Shown piece by piece: positions 43,495-56,239 of a stretch of 64,000 nt of DNA. How positions within the stretch are numbered: the first letter of the stretch is position 1; every line of letters begins with the position of its first letter. Origin of the DNA: Plectrocnemia conspersa (taxonomy: Eukaryota > Arthropoda > Insecta > Trichoptera > Polycentropodidae); the NCBI GenBank assembly GCA_009617715.1, contig VTFK01000146.1, positions 310,001 to 374,000 on the forward strand. The letters are read 5' to 3'. Made by a program: the position numbers and the translations under genes. The notes beneath the pieces were generated by a model, which was given only the letters and a program-made list of their open reading frames with translations, was not told where the DNA came from and ran no database searches.

Positions 43495-46400
43495 CTACCT
43501 TATTTTGGCTTGTCGCGACTGCCACATGTTGAACTTGTCAGTCGCCGCTTGGAGAAGCTGCGTGAAGTGTTTCGTCAAGGAGTGCGCCAAAGGCGATAAT
43601 TCCCTCACCATACGATCCTAAAATAACATACAACTCATTATGTAAATTATATAGCTTTTGATTAAATTTGTAATATTACCTCAAATGGCTTCAGCCGAGC
43701 GAGCTTATACCGCTGCAGAGCTTCGTGAGCCTTAGACACCTTCTCAGGATCTGGTATACTATTACGGGTCGACTGGAAACACTGCCAAAACACTTTTAGC
43801 AATTCACCTCCTCCCAAATATAATCTTCTAACTTCGGCTTCAACATCAGCAGGAACCAATTCTGAGGAACAATAATAACATAATGATGATTAAGCCTCGG
43901 ATTGTCTACCATCTTGAAAAGTATTATATATATATATAAAGAACTTACGAGCTAAAGAATGAGTGTGATGATGCCTCATTAGCGCTCCGCCAGGACTCAG
44001 CTCTCCTAAAACTCCAACAGCAGCAGGAGCAGACGGTTGAAGTGGTCTCACGTTTCCGTGGCCGCCCGTCCAAGATAATATGAGCGATCGAACCGTTCTA
44101 GCTGTTGATCTTTGATTTCCAGTATTCGAGTACGAATCGGCATAATCACTATTCGTGGGTCCGTGCAAATATCTTTCAATCTATAAATAAATATAGGTAT
44201 AAAAATTGTAGCATTTCTATTCATAAATACACATTCTTAAATCCAAAGATTAACACCTTGGACAATTCTAATTGTTGCATTCCTTCAACATCTTCGTCTT
44301 CTTTCAGATCTTCATATGATATTTTATTCATAATCCTCTGCCTTTTAGTCGGTGGTGCAATTTTATCTTCTTCTTTTTTCTCTGGTGACACAATCACGTT
44401 TCCGTTCATCTCTGACTTTTTATCGTTTTTATTGTTTTCTCCCGCCGGTTCCGGTGTTGGTTTGATAATGTTATCAGCAGCGTTCAATACCTAAATTAGT
44501 GATGTGAGATATTAATTTAAATGATAGCACACAAAAGCGTTTGAATCTATAAAAATCACCATTATAGAATGTTGATTGAATCTCTTGATCATGCTGCGTG
44601 GAACAGATGTCGAATCGGCAGGATATGGCGGAGGTTCATCGCCCAGAGGATCCGGTTCGGCCCATTTAGCCATTTCCAGAAGAGGATCGTCCGGACCCTT
44701 GGCCATCGCTTCACCTAATTTGATATCGTCCATTCTCCCACATTCTGTGAAGAGATCTTTACTCACAGTTGTGATGCGATCCCTAAAGACAAGTATTAAT
44801 TACTGTACACACTTACATTATATATAGATAAGAATCTTCACATTATTAAAAAAAATACCTATGAAAGTAATGAGATTGGAAAAACTTGGTCCAAAAATCT
44901 GCCTCAGACATTTTGTTCGGAACATAATCTCGATGCTTTTTGTGAACTGCCGGATATGTTTTAAAAACAGCGTCGATGATGTCTTGCGTGAGATTATATT
45001 TGAGACCGTTGCATCCATCCGTCTGCGGTTTGATATCAGCCAGAAAAGCACCAGAAACACCTGGAATGTAAAAATTATAAGTTATTAAAAAATTAGTATT
45101 AATTATATTATTATAATAAAATTATTAATTTATTTATTAATAAACTTATAATTAAAACATACCGATTTCTTGTTTCTCAGCCTGACTCTCGGTGTATTGC
45201 TTTATGGTCGGTGTGTTCCAATATTCCTCGCTGTTTAGCACTTTCGTTATGACTAAATCTTCATATAAGTATTTCAAAGTAGGATTATTATATAATAAAC
45301 TGAAACAACATATAAATGAATTATTTCATGAATGACATATGTTATGATTACTATTTGAGTTTATTTACTTGAACTTTTCTTCCAGCTCTCTATTGACTTG
45401 GCGCTTAAATTGAGGTAATAAATTCTGTAATTGGTTCTTGACTCGGTCCCTGTCTTCCGATTGTGCTTCCACGCCTGCCGCATTAACAAAATGGAACGTG
45501 GAGCTAGTCCCGTCGTGCAGCACCACCTGCAACTGGACTTTGGCTTTGCCGGCTGGCGATATCTTTTGCGCTAAAGAAATAAAAAAACAATTTTATTTAC
45601 AAATAAATATAAATAATCAACAATTCATTAAAAAGACCCAAAGCTACATTTAACTCCATTTTACAGCCACTGCCTGGACAGTGGCGTTCTAGTCGATTCA
45701 TACGTATTAAGTGAATATCTATAGTGAAAAAGTCATTCAAAAAATGAGTAATACAGCTTCATAATTTATATATATATATATAGTTACAAAGCATCCAAAA
45801 ATTTTAGTTTTAAATCATTGATGATACAAACAAAATAAAATTATCCTTAACCCTTTCCGCTTGTAAGGTGCGTGGGACGCACCATGTCAATTAATGAAAT
45901 ATAACGTCGATTTTTGGGTACTTCCTGTGGATGTTTTGAATGGCGTTTTTGCAGCGTTGTAGACAAGTTTCAAGAAGCATATCTTATCAAAAAAATATCA
46001 TTTTTACTTGAATCAAGCCAGGGAGAGTTCATTTATCGCGATAAGTCGGGGTTTTTTGATGACTAAATTTAAAGGCAGATGTGCCGTAGCTTTCTCCCGA
46101 AGGCAATAATTGGCAATCGTCCTTCGGTACAGGCATCGGAGACGTTTTTATTGCCTATTGTGTTTTCGACAGTGTCTCGGGTGTCCATAAGTTGTGTCCA
46201 AGTAAGACTATAGTGATTGATAATTTTGTTTTAATTACTTATTTTTTCATTATTTTAAATTTTATTGTGAAATTACTTTTTTTAATTTTATTGTTAAAAA
46301 AACAATGCTATCGCTGAATATAGTGATTGTAATGATATGTTTTGTAATGATAATGATGGGGAAGGTTTCATGTTTGATTTTTCATCTTCCAATGATGATA

Positions 46401-48622
46401 GTAAAGAAAGTAACGTCGAAATTAGGCCTGTTGCCTTGAATCGAATGTGGAATACAGGCAATTTAATTAATAGCGACAAAGAAACGGTACCGTATACAAC
46501 CTATTGATTATTTTCAATTGTTTTACACTGATGAGTTGGTATAATAATATAACTTGGGGATCTAAGAAAACTTAAAAAATAATATTTTTCCATTTTCCTT
46601 TAATTTATAATAAATCAACATCCCACATATTATTAAACGTAGTGCCCCTTTTCATGCATCACTTTGTTTATTTTTATATACAAATATGCTATTTAAGCAT
46701 TATTAGCTCGAATATATAAAACCACAAACAAATATGTACCATAAAGCTACTCAATAAAAGTTTTGTCTATTTTTAATTAAGAAATATATAAAATAACATG
46801 ACATTAACTGCAACGTTTCATTTGACCTTCGATGGGGCGTATTTTAATTTTTAAAAATATACCTAACATCAATTTATATAAACATAGATATATATTGTGG
46901 ATTTTTTAATTGTTATAAAACGGTACAATTTCTGCAAGCGATGTAAGCTTTCTTTCGCAGGTAGATATATCTAAAACTAAGTGGCATGTCTTTGTTATTA
47001 TGTGTATATTTATTTATTTATTGTTAAAACATTTTTTGGTCCCATAAATATTTTTAAATGGGTCGTCGCCCTCTTGTGTTAATTTATTGTTATGAATTGT
47101 CAACCAGTGGTACTTAAGAGAACCAAAAAAAATTAAAATGTAATTTAGAGAAATACAAGTATTTGTTCGGATTTGATTTTTCCCAAGCTGGCGACATACC
47201 TAGTACGAAAACGATTACGAGTACAAAGGGTTAATAACTAGTTATTCATTATCAAATCATTCGATTACTGACTAAAAAATTGGAAAAAATTCAAAGTTAA
47301 ACAAATTCTAAGAAAAGGTGTTGAAAAATAAGATTTTTTTTATCATTTGTATTCTCACAGTAAAGTCAATATTATTAGCATATTTTTCCATATTATAATA
47401 TTTTCATTAATTCAGTAAATCATAGAACATGGAATTATTTATTTATATAGATATCTAAAAAAATACAATTGACTAAATTCAATAAAGATTTCATTACTGT
47501 TGACCTCAACTTATAAGATATGATTTTTTATTTACACTCTAAAATATGAATATCGCATTATAAATTATTTTTAAAATAGAATCGAGTATAAAAATATACT
47601 GCAAAGCAAAAAATGTTTGTGTTTGCAAAACAAAAATGACTTGTGTACATTTTCTTCTATACTTTATATATGTACTATTTAAATAAGGTTCGTATTTTTC
47701 GGGTCAGAATATTAATACGGTCGTGTACGGAACAACCAATTAAATGGTCAAAATTGTATTAACAGCCAGATATTACATAATTCAGGGTCAGATAAATATC
47801 AAATGGTTAGAGTAAAAATAGCATACGGTCAGAATAAAAAATATAGGAAGATCATGTGAATTAAAAAATATTATAAGATTTATAAATACAAATGGATAAT
47901 AAACTATTTATTTTAGAAATATCTTTAATATAAAAAATATCAAATATAAAGCTTTCTTCGTCGCTCTGAATAACTTTGCGTCATACATACATTTAAATAG
48001 ATTCATCGAGTTATTCATTCAGGGGTGTTCACTATTCTGACCAATGCTCGCTCGCACCTAACCTATCCAACAGTTTGGATGTGAGCGAGATACATATTTT
48101 ATAAGATATTTCTAAAATAAATAATTTATTGACTATTTATATTTATAAATATATTTTTTTAATTCACATGATCGTCCTATACTTTTATTCTGACCGTATG
48201 CTATTTTTATTCTAACCATTTGATATTTTTTTGATCCTGAATAACATAATTATGTTGATAAAATTCTGAACAAGATTTCATTTTTTTTCTTACCCAAAGT
48301 TGATTTAAATTCTGAAAATTTAATTTGTTGCTTTTGACATTAGTGAGCACCATATAAAAAAAAAAAGACGAAGTATAAAGTAAGTGTGCTTGATATGAGA
48401 AAAAATAGTTGTGCTCATATTCGATGTATGCCAAAATTTAAGTACGTAAGTGTTAATTAACAACTCACTTTTGATATCGGCATATTTGTGAGAGACGCTG
48501 ACCGTGTCCCGATGCTCCACCATCCAGGCCAGCCTCTCGTTCATCACGTACAAGGTGCCATCGCCCTTCTTGTACCGCACATGGTTAACGCTCAAGAGGA
48601 CGTCCTCTGAAGACGTCGTCAT
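43495..48622 (-). CDS. Tfb1: TFIIH core subunit 1 (p62/Tfb1), 9 coding exons
   Basis: This subunit of TFIIH works in RNA polymerase II initiation and nucleotide excision repair. Exons (minus): 48622-48469, 45570-45369, 45299-45163, 45060-44859, 44782-44560, 44490-44257, 44180-43949, 43861-43680, 43617-43495. They total 1689 nt (562 aa plus stop); all phases agree. Exons 1-2 encode the N-terminal PH-like domain ([20 protein letters not shown], later [10 protein letters not shown]...FHFVN). Exons 3 and 4 carry two BSD domains: YLYEDLVI...SEEYWN near residues 130-150, and [13 protein letters not shown] near 219-232, after [20 protein letters not shown]. Exon 7 has YLHGPT and LSPGGALM, and the last exon ends in the conserved C-terminal helix. 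The length is near that of human GTF2H1. The acidic/lysine-rich linker in exon 6 is the least conserved part. Intron 1 (2.9 kb) contains a piggyBac-type element and a fold-back-like element. Confidence 0.97.
45851..47230 (+). mobile_element. Internally decayed piggyBac-type element in Tfb1 intron 1
   Basis: TTAA (45847-45850) precedes CCCTTTCCGCTTGTAAGGTG; the right end is GTACAAAGGG before TTAA (47231-47234), whose reverse complement reads CCCTTTGTACTCGTAATCG. A subterminal GGTGCGTGGGACGCACC palindrome is present, as in known piggyBac relatives. Inside, a plus-strand run near 46370-46450 reads [20 protein letters not shown], like the acidic N-terminus of piggyBac transposases, but no catalytic domain remains. 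Total length 1380 bp. Confidence 0.75.
47700..48330. mobile_element. Fold-back-like element, copy 2 (Tfb1 intron 1)
   Basis: The left arm (about 47770-47935) and right arm (about 48108-48245) are long, close inverted copies, including AAATGGTTAGAGTAAAAATA, GCATACGGTCAGAATAAAA and GATCATGTGAATTAAAAAA. Outside them more GGTCAGAAT-type motifs continue on both sides. The centre (GTCGCTCTGAATAACTTTGC) matches copy 1 in PRODH intron 6. No transposase is present. It sits within 150 bp of the donor of Tfb1 exon 1. Confidence 0.7.
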
Positions 48623-48659
48623 TCTGAAGACGGCCGCGGTCAGGGGGGCCGATCATGAA

Positions 48660-51600
48660 ACGGACCTAAAAACATGAAAAATTGCCTTCATTACATTTGA
48701 TCATTATCTTTTTTCATTTAGATTTATTACATCGCAGGTGAAAAACGTCATACTTCATCCGTTATATTTACTCTTAAATGAAAAATAAATAATTATAATA
48801 ACTTTCGAATGAAAAATAAAGTATATAAGGATAGAATAAACATATTGATTGTAGTCAAATGTTTTACTCTACGCTGCTTACATTTATATTATATATTTTT
48901 TGTTTTCAATCATTATAACCAATTTATTGTTGATCAACAGATTTAGAACTACTGTCACCAATCTTTTTACATTCACCAAAAACAAAATTAATCAAAATTA
49001 ACATTCGTATTGATGTAATATACACAGCTTTCGAGTATACTATTGATAAAGTGGACCGTTGAATCTAAATTGAGAAGTTGATTGATCAAAAGATTTATGA
49101 CTATGTATTTGAATGTTCGTCCGAGTACTACAAAGATCAAAACTCGGTCCACTGCTGTTTCACTCGGAATTTTTATTATAACATGTTCAAATATTTTCAT
49201 AAAAGCTAGTCTATACAAGATTTATCCACAATCTCGGAGCAATTATTAGTAACTTTACCTCCCCTGCTTGTAATCTCAATATTTTAAGTCCAATTTTAAT
49301 AGCAATTCCGTGTAATTATCCAGCTTTCTATAATGTATGATTGTTAGTTACAAGATGGTATCATTACATAATAAATTTATCTGAAATATATCGCGATACT
49401 TAATATTTGCGAACACATCTAATTTGTTATTTGTAAAAGTGTGTAACATCCTCAACGCCCAGGAATAATGTGTTGCGATCGTAATTGTGTCTGTTTCTAA
49501 TCTAATTTTTGTATAGTCATTATCGAATTCAAGTGTTTAAATAATCATATTCAAAAGATTATTTATTCACTTTTATCATATTACAGCCGAAAAACAGTCT
49601 TGCACAAACTCAAGATATACTATTATTAGCTTTACTACTTATGACAAGGCCAAAACCGACCACCGGTTGTAGCTCCATGGAAGAAGAAGAAGCTTTACTT
49701 CTTATACCTAACATTTATTTATTGATTGCTTATATGAGAATTTAGACTGGGGAATAAATTTAAAGCTGATTTGACAATCAACCTTTCAATGACTAATTAT
49801 AATCAGCAAGACTTGAACTTCAGAAACAGCTAAACAGCATGACAACAAAGGCTATCTATCTTCGATAGATTAGAAAGAAAATTGATAAATGGTAGCTAAA
49901 TACAAATTTAAGTCAAGGTAGCTTTTTGTAGGAACACTTCCGCTCAATCGAAAGACCTCGAAGGTTTAGCATTTCAAGCATCATGATAAATGCCAGTGTT
50001 GCAAGATGCTGCAAAATTGGTAAGGTTCGTCAAGGGTTCTGAAAGCAAAGGTCCAAATCGATAAAACCTGAAAGGTCTTATTCAAATTGCCGATGTGGAA
50101 GTTATTGCATTGACTCTTACTATCTTGAAGCAGATAAACCAAGAAACTTGTTTAGGAGTGATTAATATTTTTGGATTGTAAAATAATTTTTAGCATCATG
50201 CACTTGTCGACAATAGATATTTCAAAAATACCATGACCAAATCAACTAGATGTTTTTAAGAAACTTTTAAATATATAATATATATACATCTGTACTCCTT
50301 TTGTTAACACTAGGTTATTAAAAATAGGTATATAGACTATATTTTCAAAAATTTAAATAGTGTTAATATATTTGCATTGTTTAAATATAAAAAGTCGTAA
50401 AAAAGTCAGAAAAAATACTGTCGGGTGCCGTAAATTCTAGATATTTACTAGGGTTTGTGTTTACCGTCTATGAATTTTGTAGAACCTGAATACATCTTTA
50501 ACATATATCGTTGCCAGTGGTTTATACGGGCCAGCGAAGATTTGACACTGTGGCTAATTTTAATTTTGAATGAGTAGGTTGTAACATATAGTAATCTCAC
50601 TAAAAAGGATGCGATTTAATTAAAAGATATGTGCATTTAAATAAATACTTTGTTCCATAAAACGAATTGTTTGTAGACCAGACCAACAGTAATGTACAAT
50701 TATTTTATACATATTACTCATTAAAATTATTTAACTCTGGTTGCCAAAATCCAATATAACGGCTTTTGCTCAAGAATTTGCAAGAATTGTCAGATTCGAC
50801 GTCACCTTTGAGGAAAGAATCGAATACATGTTTAATAGATTGCGGAGTTTTTGCTTCATACATATTTTTTATAATGCAATCCATCGATACTTGGATAGTA
50901 ATATTATATTTAAATAATCTTTGGAACTAAGAACAGTTGTGAAACGAGTCGATGCTGTAACGATTCGACGTACAAAAAGCGTAGAAGGTAATTTTAATGT
51001 CAAAAATGCATTTCGTGCATGACGACTCGTCTATGCAGATTATCAGTTTCGGGACTATACGAGATTGAAGGATAAAAATTTAGTGGACCGAATTTCTACT
51101 TGCAAAAGTAGTGAGTGATTTTATGTATTTTTCCATAATTATTCCTATTATTATTTATATTGCACTTACAGTAAATTATGGGGAGGGGGGAGGAATCAGT
51201 GATTCTCGACGTTTTATTAAATTTTGTTAATTTATAATAAATATTTTTTATGTTATTTGGCATTTGTGGATTTTTTTATGGCAATTCAGAGGCTTCCCTG
51301 TATGTTTTATAAAAGTAATATAATATATATGAAAATACTTGAAAACAGTGAAGTTCGACCACCGTACATGTACGGCGATACCAAAACCGATGCAAAATGC
51401 TAGGTTGACTGCGAGCTGCTTCTACCTAACCAAACTACGGATTCTACTAAATACTGCAAACAATTGGTCAAGCTTTAAGAAGCAAGAACCAAAGACAGTC
51501 AACATGGTCAAAAAGTAATAGCTAATATATTTAAGGAAAAAATGATATTTATTTATTTTATGTCACCAACCAACACTCCTAAAAGAAAGATTGAAGGTTG

Positions 51601-51870
51601 TCACAATTATCGAGGGGCAAATCTGCAACGAATCTAGTTGAAAAAATAGTATATCAATAAAGGAAAATGTATAAACAAATATTTTATTAGAATAAGAGGA
51701 AAGTAGCAGAACCTCCTTCACTCTGTATCGGTATACAAAAGACAGATTTGAGCTCCTGCCAAAACCGCTCAGACCATTGGGTGGTCTAATATGAAGTAAG
51801 GAAGGTCATCGTTCAAAATGGCTTCAAGACGGCTTCAAAATGGCACATATATATATTGAATATTTTTGTT
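48660..51870. other. Probable Tfb1 5' UTR intron, nothing else identified
   Basis: On the minus strand a TTTTTAG acceptor lies at about 48664-48670, roughly 42 bp before the Tfb1 ATG. The stretch up to the GC island at 51.9-52.3 kb would then be a 5' UTR intron. It is AT-rich with no protein match. Confidence 0.35.
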
Positions 51871-51894
51871 AAAAAATGTCTTACAATATTAGTC

Positions 51895-52325
51895 GAGAAA
51901 TGCAAGTCGCGAGTCGCGAGTCGCGGGTCGCGCATAACCTGAAAAGGTTGAGGTTATGTCCTCAATCCTGCGCCCGCCCCGTCCTCGGAGCGCCGTCTCT
52001 GTCCGCCGCGCGGCGAAGGCGACGCGCGAGAAAGAGACGGAACGACGGGAAGCGGGCGAGCCGATAAGGACGGCGGGGGCTCCGCGCGACCCACAGTTTG
52101 ACGCTCGGCGGGGCCTCGGCGGCCGCGGGGGTGCGCCCGGAGGCGTTCGGACGCGAAACGGGGGCGCGGTGCGTACCTGCGCCGCCGCTCGCGGCTCCCC
52201 GTGCTGCGTTGGGCCGACCCAGCGCGCCTCTGGCCCCCATCGACCGTTTGCGCGGACTGAAATAGCCGCCCCGAGTAGCCGCGCGGCGCAACGGCGGCGC
52301 CACTATCGCCACACAAAAACAAAAT
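51895..52325 (-). promoter_or_regulatory. CpG island, probable Tfb1 promoter and 5' UTR exon
   Basis: This is a compact, very GC- and CpG-rich block in AT-rich DNA. On the minus strand GGCGCAG is followed by GTACGC (about 52175-52186), a good donor at the end of a possible non-coding exon that would join the acceptor 42 bp upstream of the Tfb1 start. Open frames on both strands (up to 140 codons) are low-complexity Arg/Pro/Ala products of GC richness. It may instead be the start of an unseen gene on the plus strand. Confidence 0.4.
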
Positions 52326-52829
52326 GGCCGTCCGATTCGAATATGTTTCTTCTTTATTTATATAACTGAAATACAATTTTATGGGATTGAAAGGAATTGT
52401 TTATAACACAGTTCGCCTTTGTCTCAAATAGATATTTCTAAACGACTATATGCTTATTATTTGCTATTTTTCTCGTTCAGCAGACTTATTAGTCTACTGA
52501 AAGATCTTCCTTCTGAAGAATGGTAACTGTTAATGAATATAACAGTTTAATGGCGAAGCAGATATTGCAATGTCATATGATATAACGATGATTGAAATGT
52601 GATATGCTATTTTAAACATTATATTTCCATCTTTCATACACATTATTTTTCCATTTTTCGCTATAAAGTAAAACCGTAGTTGCATCTTTTTGTAATAAAG
52701 ATGATCCAACTTCAGTTTCAAGTAAAAACACAAATTAAGAGATATCTTCGGATTTTTTTTATTAATCCAACATTTATGAACATGTATTTCATTAATTATG
52801 AATTATGAAAAATAATATTAATTTAATAG

Positions 52830-53450
52830 AGCCGAACCTTTCGATGACTTTTTCGTACATTTCGGGGGATATCTCGGCTATAACTTGGCGGATGTTACTT
52901 TTTAGGCGTTCCAACGTTTCGGGTTTGGCATTTTTTTGACACGATTCATAGCATAACCCCACAAAAAATCCAACAGCGTTAAATCGCAACATTTTGGTGA
53001 CCAGTTGACATCGTCAAAACGTGAAATAATTCGACCTGGGAACTTTTCTCTGAGTAAGTTGCGTCGTCTTGTTGGAACCATATGTCTTACACATCAATAT
53101 CTTCGATTACGTACCAAAAAGAATCGGATATCATGCGCCTATAGCGCTCAACGTTGACTGTTACAGTGCGACCTTCATCGTTTTAAAAAAAAGTAAAGCA
53201 CAATGACGCCGCCTGTCCACAATTCGCACCAAACAGTCAGTTTTTGGCCATGTAATGGTCTTTCATGAATCACATGAGAATTTTCCTTGCCCCATATACG
53301 ACAATTTTACGATTAACATAACCAAAGAGGTGTAAACGTTACTGCTAACATCCAATCAGCATAAACTCTTCACTGTCCATGGTCTCTGGGCTTCAGTTAT
53401 TGTGTTATCTGAAGTTTATACGGATATAGGTGCAAGTCCAGATGCAAAAT
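52830..53450 (-). pseudogene. Tc1/mariner-superfamily transposase fragment, copy B
   Basis: The minus strand reads AVGFFVGLCYESC, PETLERLKSNIRQVIAEISPEMYEKVIERF, the C-terminal block of the same transposase group as copy A (20325-20890); the quoted runs are separated by frame breaks or are adjacent pieces. Upstream parts match copy A at the DNA level (GCGCTCAACGTTGACTGTTA region). The first catalytic Asp region is not readable and frames are broken. This is a dead insertion upstream of Tfb1. Confidence 0.72.
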
Positions 53451-55850
53451 GTGTCAAAGACAGCCATAAAAAGCCCAAAAGCTGCGAACGTCGACGAATC
53501 GTCAATTTCGGGTCTTCGGCTGAACGGTCGCCACGGTGATGCACAGACCCTACTTTATCTCCAACGCTTCCAGTCTGTTAAAAAAATTCTATTCATTTTA
53601 AATTATTTAGATATTGGTGAAACATCTCATTTTAGTTTCAGGAATTAGCCGTTAATGCGTATAAAATATCCCACATTTTCACGCTGCATATGTAATTATA
53701 TATGCCGATTACTTATCAAGTGGATATAATAAATAATTGATAACAAATTTTCCGGTGAAAGTATTTAGGTTATCGTTTTTTACAATACACAATCGCTATC
53801 TTAAGACCTAAAATTTACCAAATTCAGTCGCAGAGCTAAAAATAAATCGCCACATATACCGTTTGTTCAATTATAATCAAAACTGGAGATCGATAGTAGC
53901 TTAATCCATTTTTTGCGAAGCACGTACTTTGCATTGCAATTAGTTATTTTCTTATAGCGCAAATATTTTTACTTAGTCAACTGTTAAAAGTTCTGCGTCC
54001 TGAATTTCGACTTTAATTTTAATGTACTTATTTTAATATTACGGTTGTTTTACTCAAATCGAAATATCTGACAAACGTATATTTGTAATTGCGTGAAATT
54101 TCTGGATTGCTTATATATACATTACTCGTCTACTATTAAAAAAGGGCGCAATAATCTGGTAGACTTCCTCTTTGCGAAGGAAATACACAATACAGTAAAA
54201 GGGTACTCTCAAAAAATAGAATACAAAAAAACAATACAAAGAATTTTTTTAAGAAAGATACTTTAATCCTAATAATAAAAGTGTATTATTTTTTTAAGTT
54301 GTGATATAAGACCTTCTGCAATATGTATTTTAATGGTTGATTTATATCTTTAAAACACCCGATTATTTACATGTTTATAGTCTTTATGGACACCATTACA
54401 TTTGGTACATTTTGGGAATGAGTTTCTCGCTTCAACCGTCATATAATCTTTTTCGGCACCCAACGCGCACAGAGTAACCGTTTCATAAAATTACAACTTT
54501 GGACATTTGTTGACATGTTTTTATCAAGCTTATTGAACTCAATGGCTATCAAAACGATTTTTATAAAGACTTAACCAGTGACAACGGATAGTTATCAAAG
54601 ATGTCGCATTTTCCTTAATCAAATCGGGACAACGTTTTGCTTTCGTTTTAAATAAAAACATTGTAACTGAGGCCCGACAAACTCCCACGTCATGCGAATC
54701 ATGACAAAAAACAGCATTGTTGCCAACCAAGTCAAAAATACGTTCTATTTTTACTAGCTTTTACTTTTCGAACATATGATAATAATAATAAATAATACCG
54801 AAATAACAGTGAAAACCGAATAATAATAATGCCGGTGAAGATTTTCTAAAGGGTTTAGATTTTTTGCGCAAAATACAGCGGTGTTTATTTTAATGTTAAA
54901 GTTTAACAAATAAATACAATTAGAGCATTTGAGGTTATGTTTGACAGAGACTGACTCACCCACCGCTCCGTTCGAACGCCGACCGCCTATTGAGATGACT
55001 CACTCGCGTCACGCTGGCCGACACCGAACCTTTTCGCCCTGCTTACGTTCGCGAATATCTTCATTCATTCTTGAACTAAGAAATAAATTTAAATAAATAA
55101 ATGTAATTATGGCTACATTAGACGATTCAAAAATAATTTAAAATATTTAGTAATAATAATTTTAGAAATTGATTAACCCTTGCCATACTCTTCCAAAATT
55201 AATAATTAGTAAATCGTTTCAAGTTTTCACGCCCTGTGATCAATTACATTTCAATTTTTTTAAATAGCAGTTTAATAACAAAACATCCAAAATTTCGCTC
55301 TGCATCGATCTCAATTCTCAACAAAAAAACTTTATTTTAAAATATATTTATAAAAACTTTACACTTCGCGATAAAATAGATATCTTATTTATTTTGAATT
55401 TTAATGTGTTGTAATACTTATATTTGTATAAATATCTATTTATTAAATTATAGATTTTTTTCTCAGTTTTGCATCAGTTATTGCTAATTAATATTATTCT
55501 TTTAGTAATATTTTTTACCTGTATATTGAAAATATATTAATTATATTTTCCTGTGATATGTAAAAATAGGATTTTACCATTTTTATGGTTGGACTCATAG
55601 ACAAATCAAAGGGGGCGATATGGAGTATTCCCCCCCCCCTCTCTCAACCATTATTCAATTGAGTTTATACATCCATTTTAGTACCATTAGCACAATTGCT
55701 AATAATATCTTATAGTAACTATTGCTAATAATATCTTAAAGTAATTTGTATTTACTTAAATGTATAACAGATTAAGTACATAATTTATGACATTTCATGT
55801 AGTTGGATCTAAGTATATTACAAGATGCAAAATATAACCATATTGTGAGG
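53451..55850. other. Intergenic DNA, nothing identified
   Basis: AT-rich for the most part. A short GC-balanced patch at about 54950-55070 (ACGCTGGCCGACACCGAACC) stands out but has no open frame. TTAA followed by CCCTTGCCATACTC near 55174 may be a lone piggyBac-type end. A C-rich tract occurs near 55631-55639. Confidence 0.45.
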
Positions 55851-55854
55851 AGCG

Positions 55855-56035
55855 CCTTTCACTTTGACGATCCGTCAGTTATTCGCGTCCTGTATGACAC
55901 CTTAGTTCGTAGCATTCTCGTAGAATTTCAAATTATAGACTCGCCTGTCTCTCCTTAATTCGCTGGCATTGGACATTGATCTGTTCAATGTCAGCTACGA
56001 GGAGTTGGTCCGGTTCGTATCATATAATTTTAATA
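55855..56035 (+). pseudogene. LINE reverse-transcriptase remnant (C-terminal region)
   Basis: One frame reads FHFDDPSVIRVLYDTLVRSI, the block just past the reverse-transcriptase core in Jockey/CR1-like non-LTR elements. After a frame change, RLSLLNSLALDIDLFNVSYE follows. It is about 180 bp, with no intact domain. Confidence 0.7.
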
Positions 56036-56239
56036 TTTTATGATTATTATTTTTTGTTAGACTTCTTTTATGTATTAAATTACATATTATCTGCGTTGGT
56101 AGAAATAAAAAAATATCTTCAACAATATATTAGAGTTTGACTCTTATTTCCAAGAAAACTGATTACAAGTTTAAATGCTTTCCACACCTCTTTCTCACTT
56201 TTTCATTTTTGTTTCGAAATTTTTATCTTCTGATACTTA

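Noticed and set aside
51954..52376. Frames of 116-140 codons on both strands in the 52.1-kb island
   Set aside because: All are Arg/Ala/Pro/Gly-rich, in several frames at once, as GC-rich DNA gives. No homologous block was recognised.
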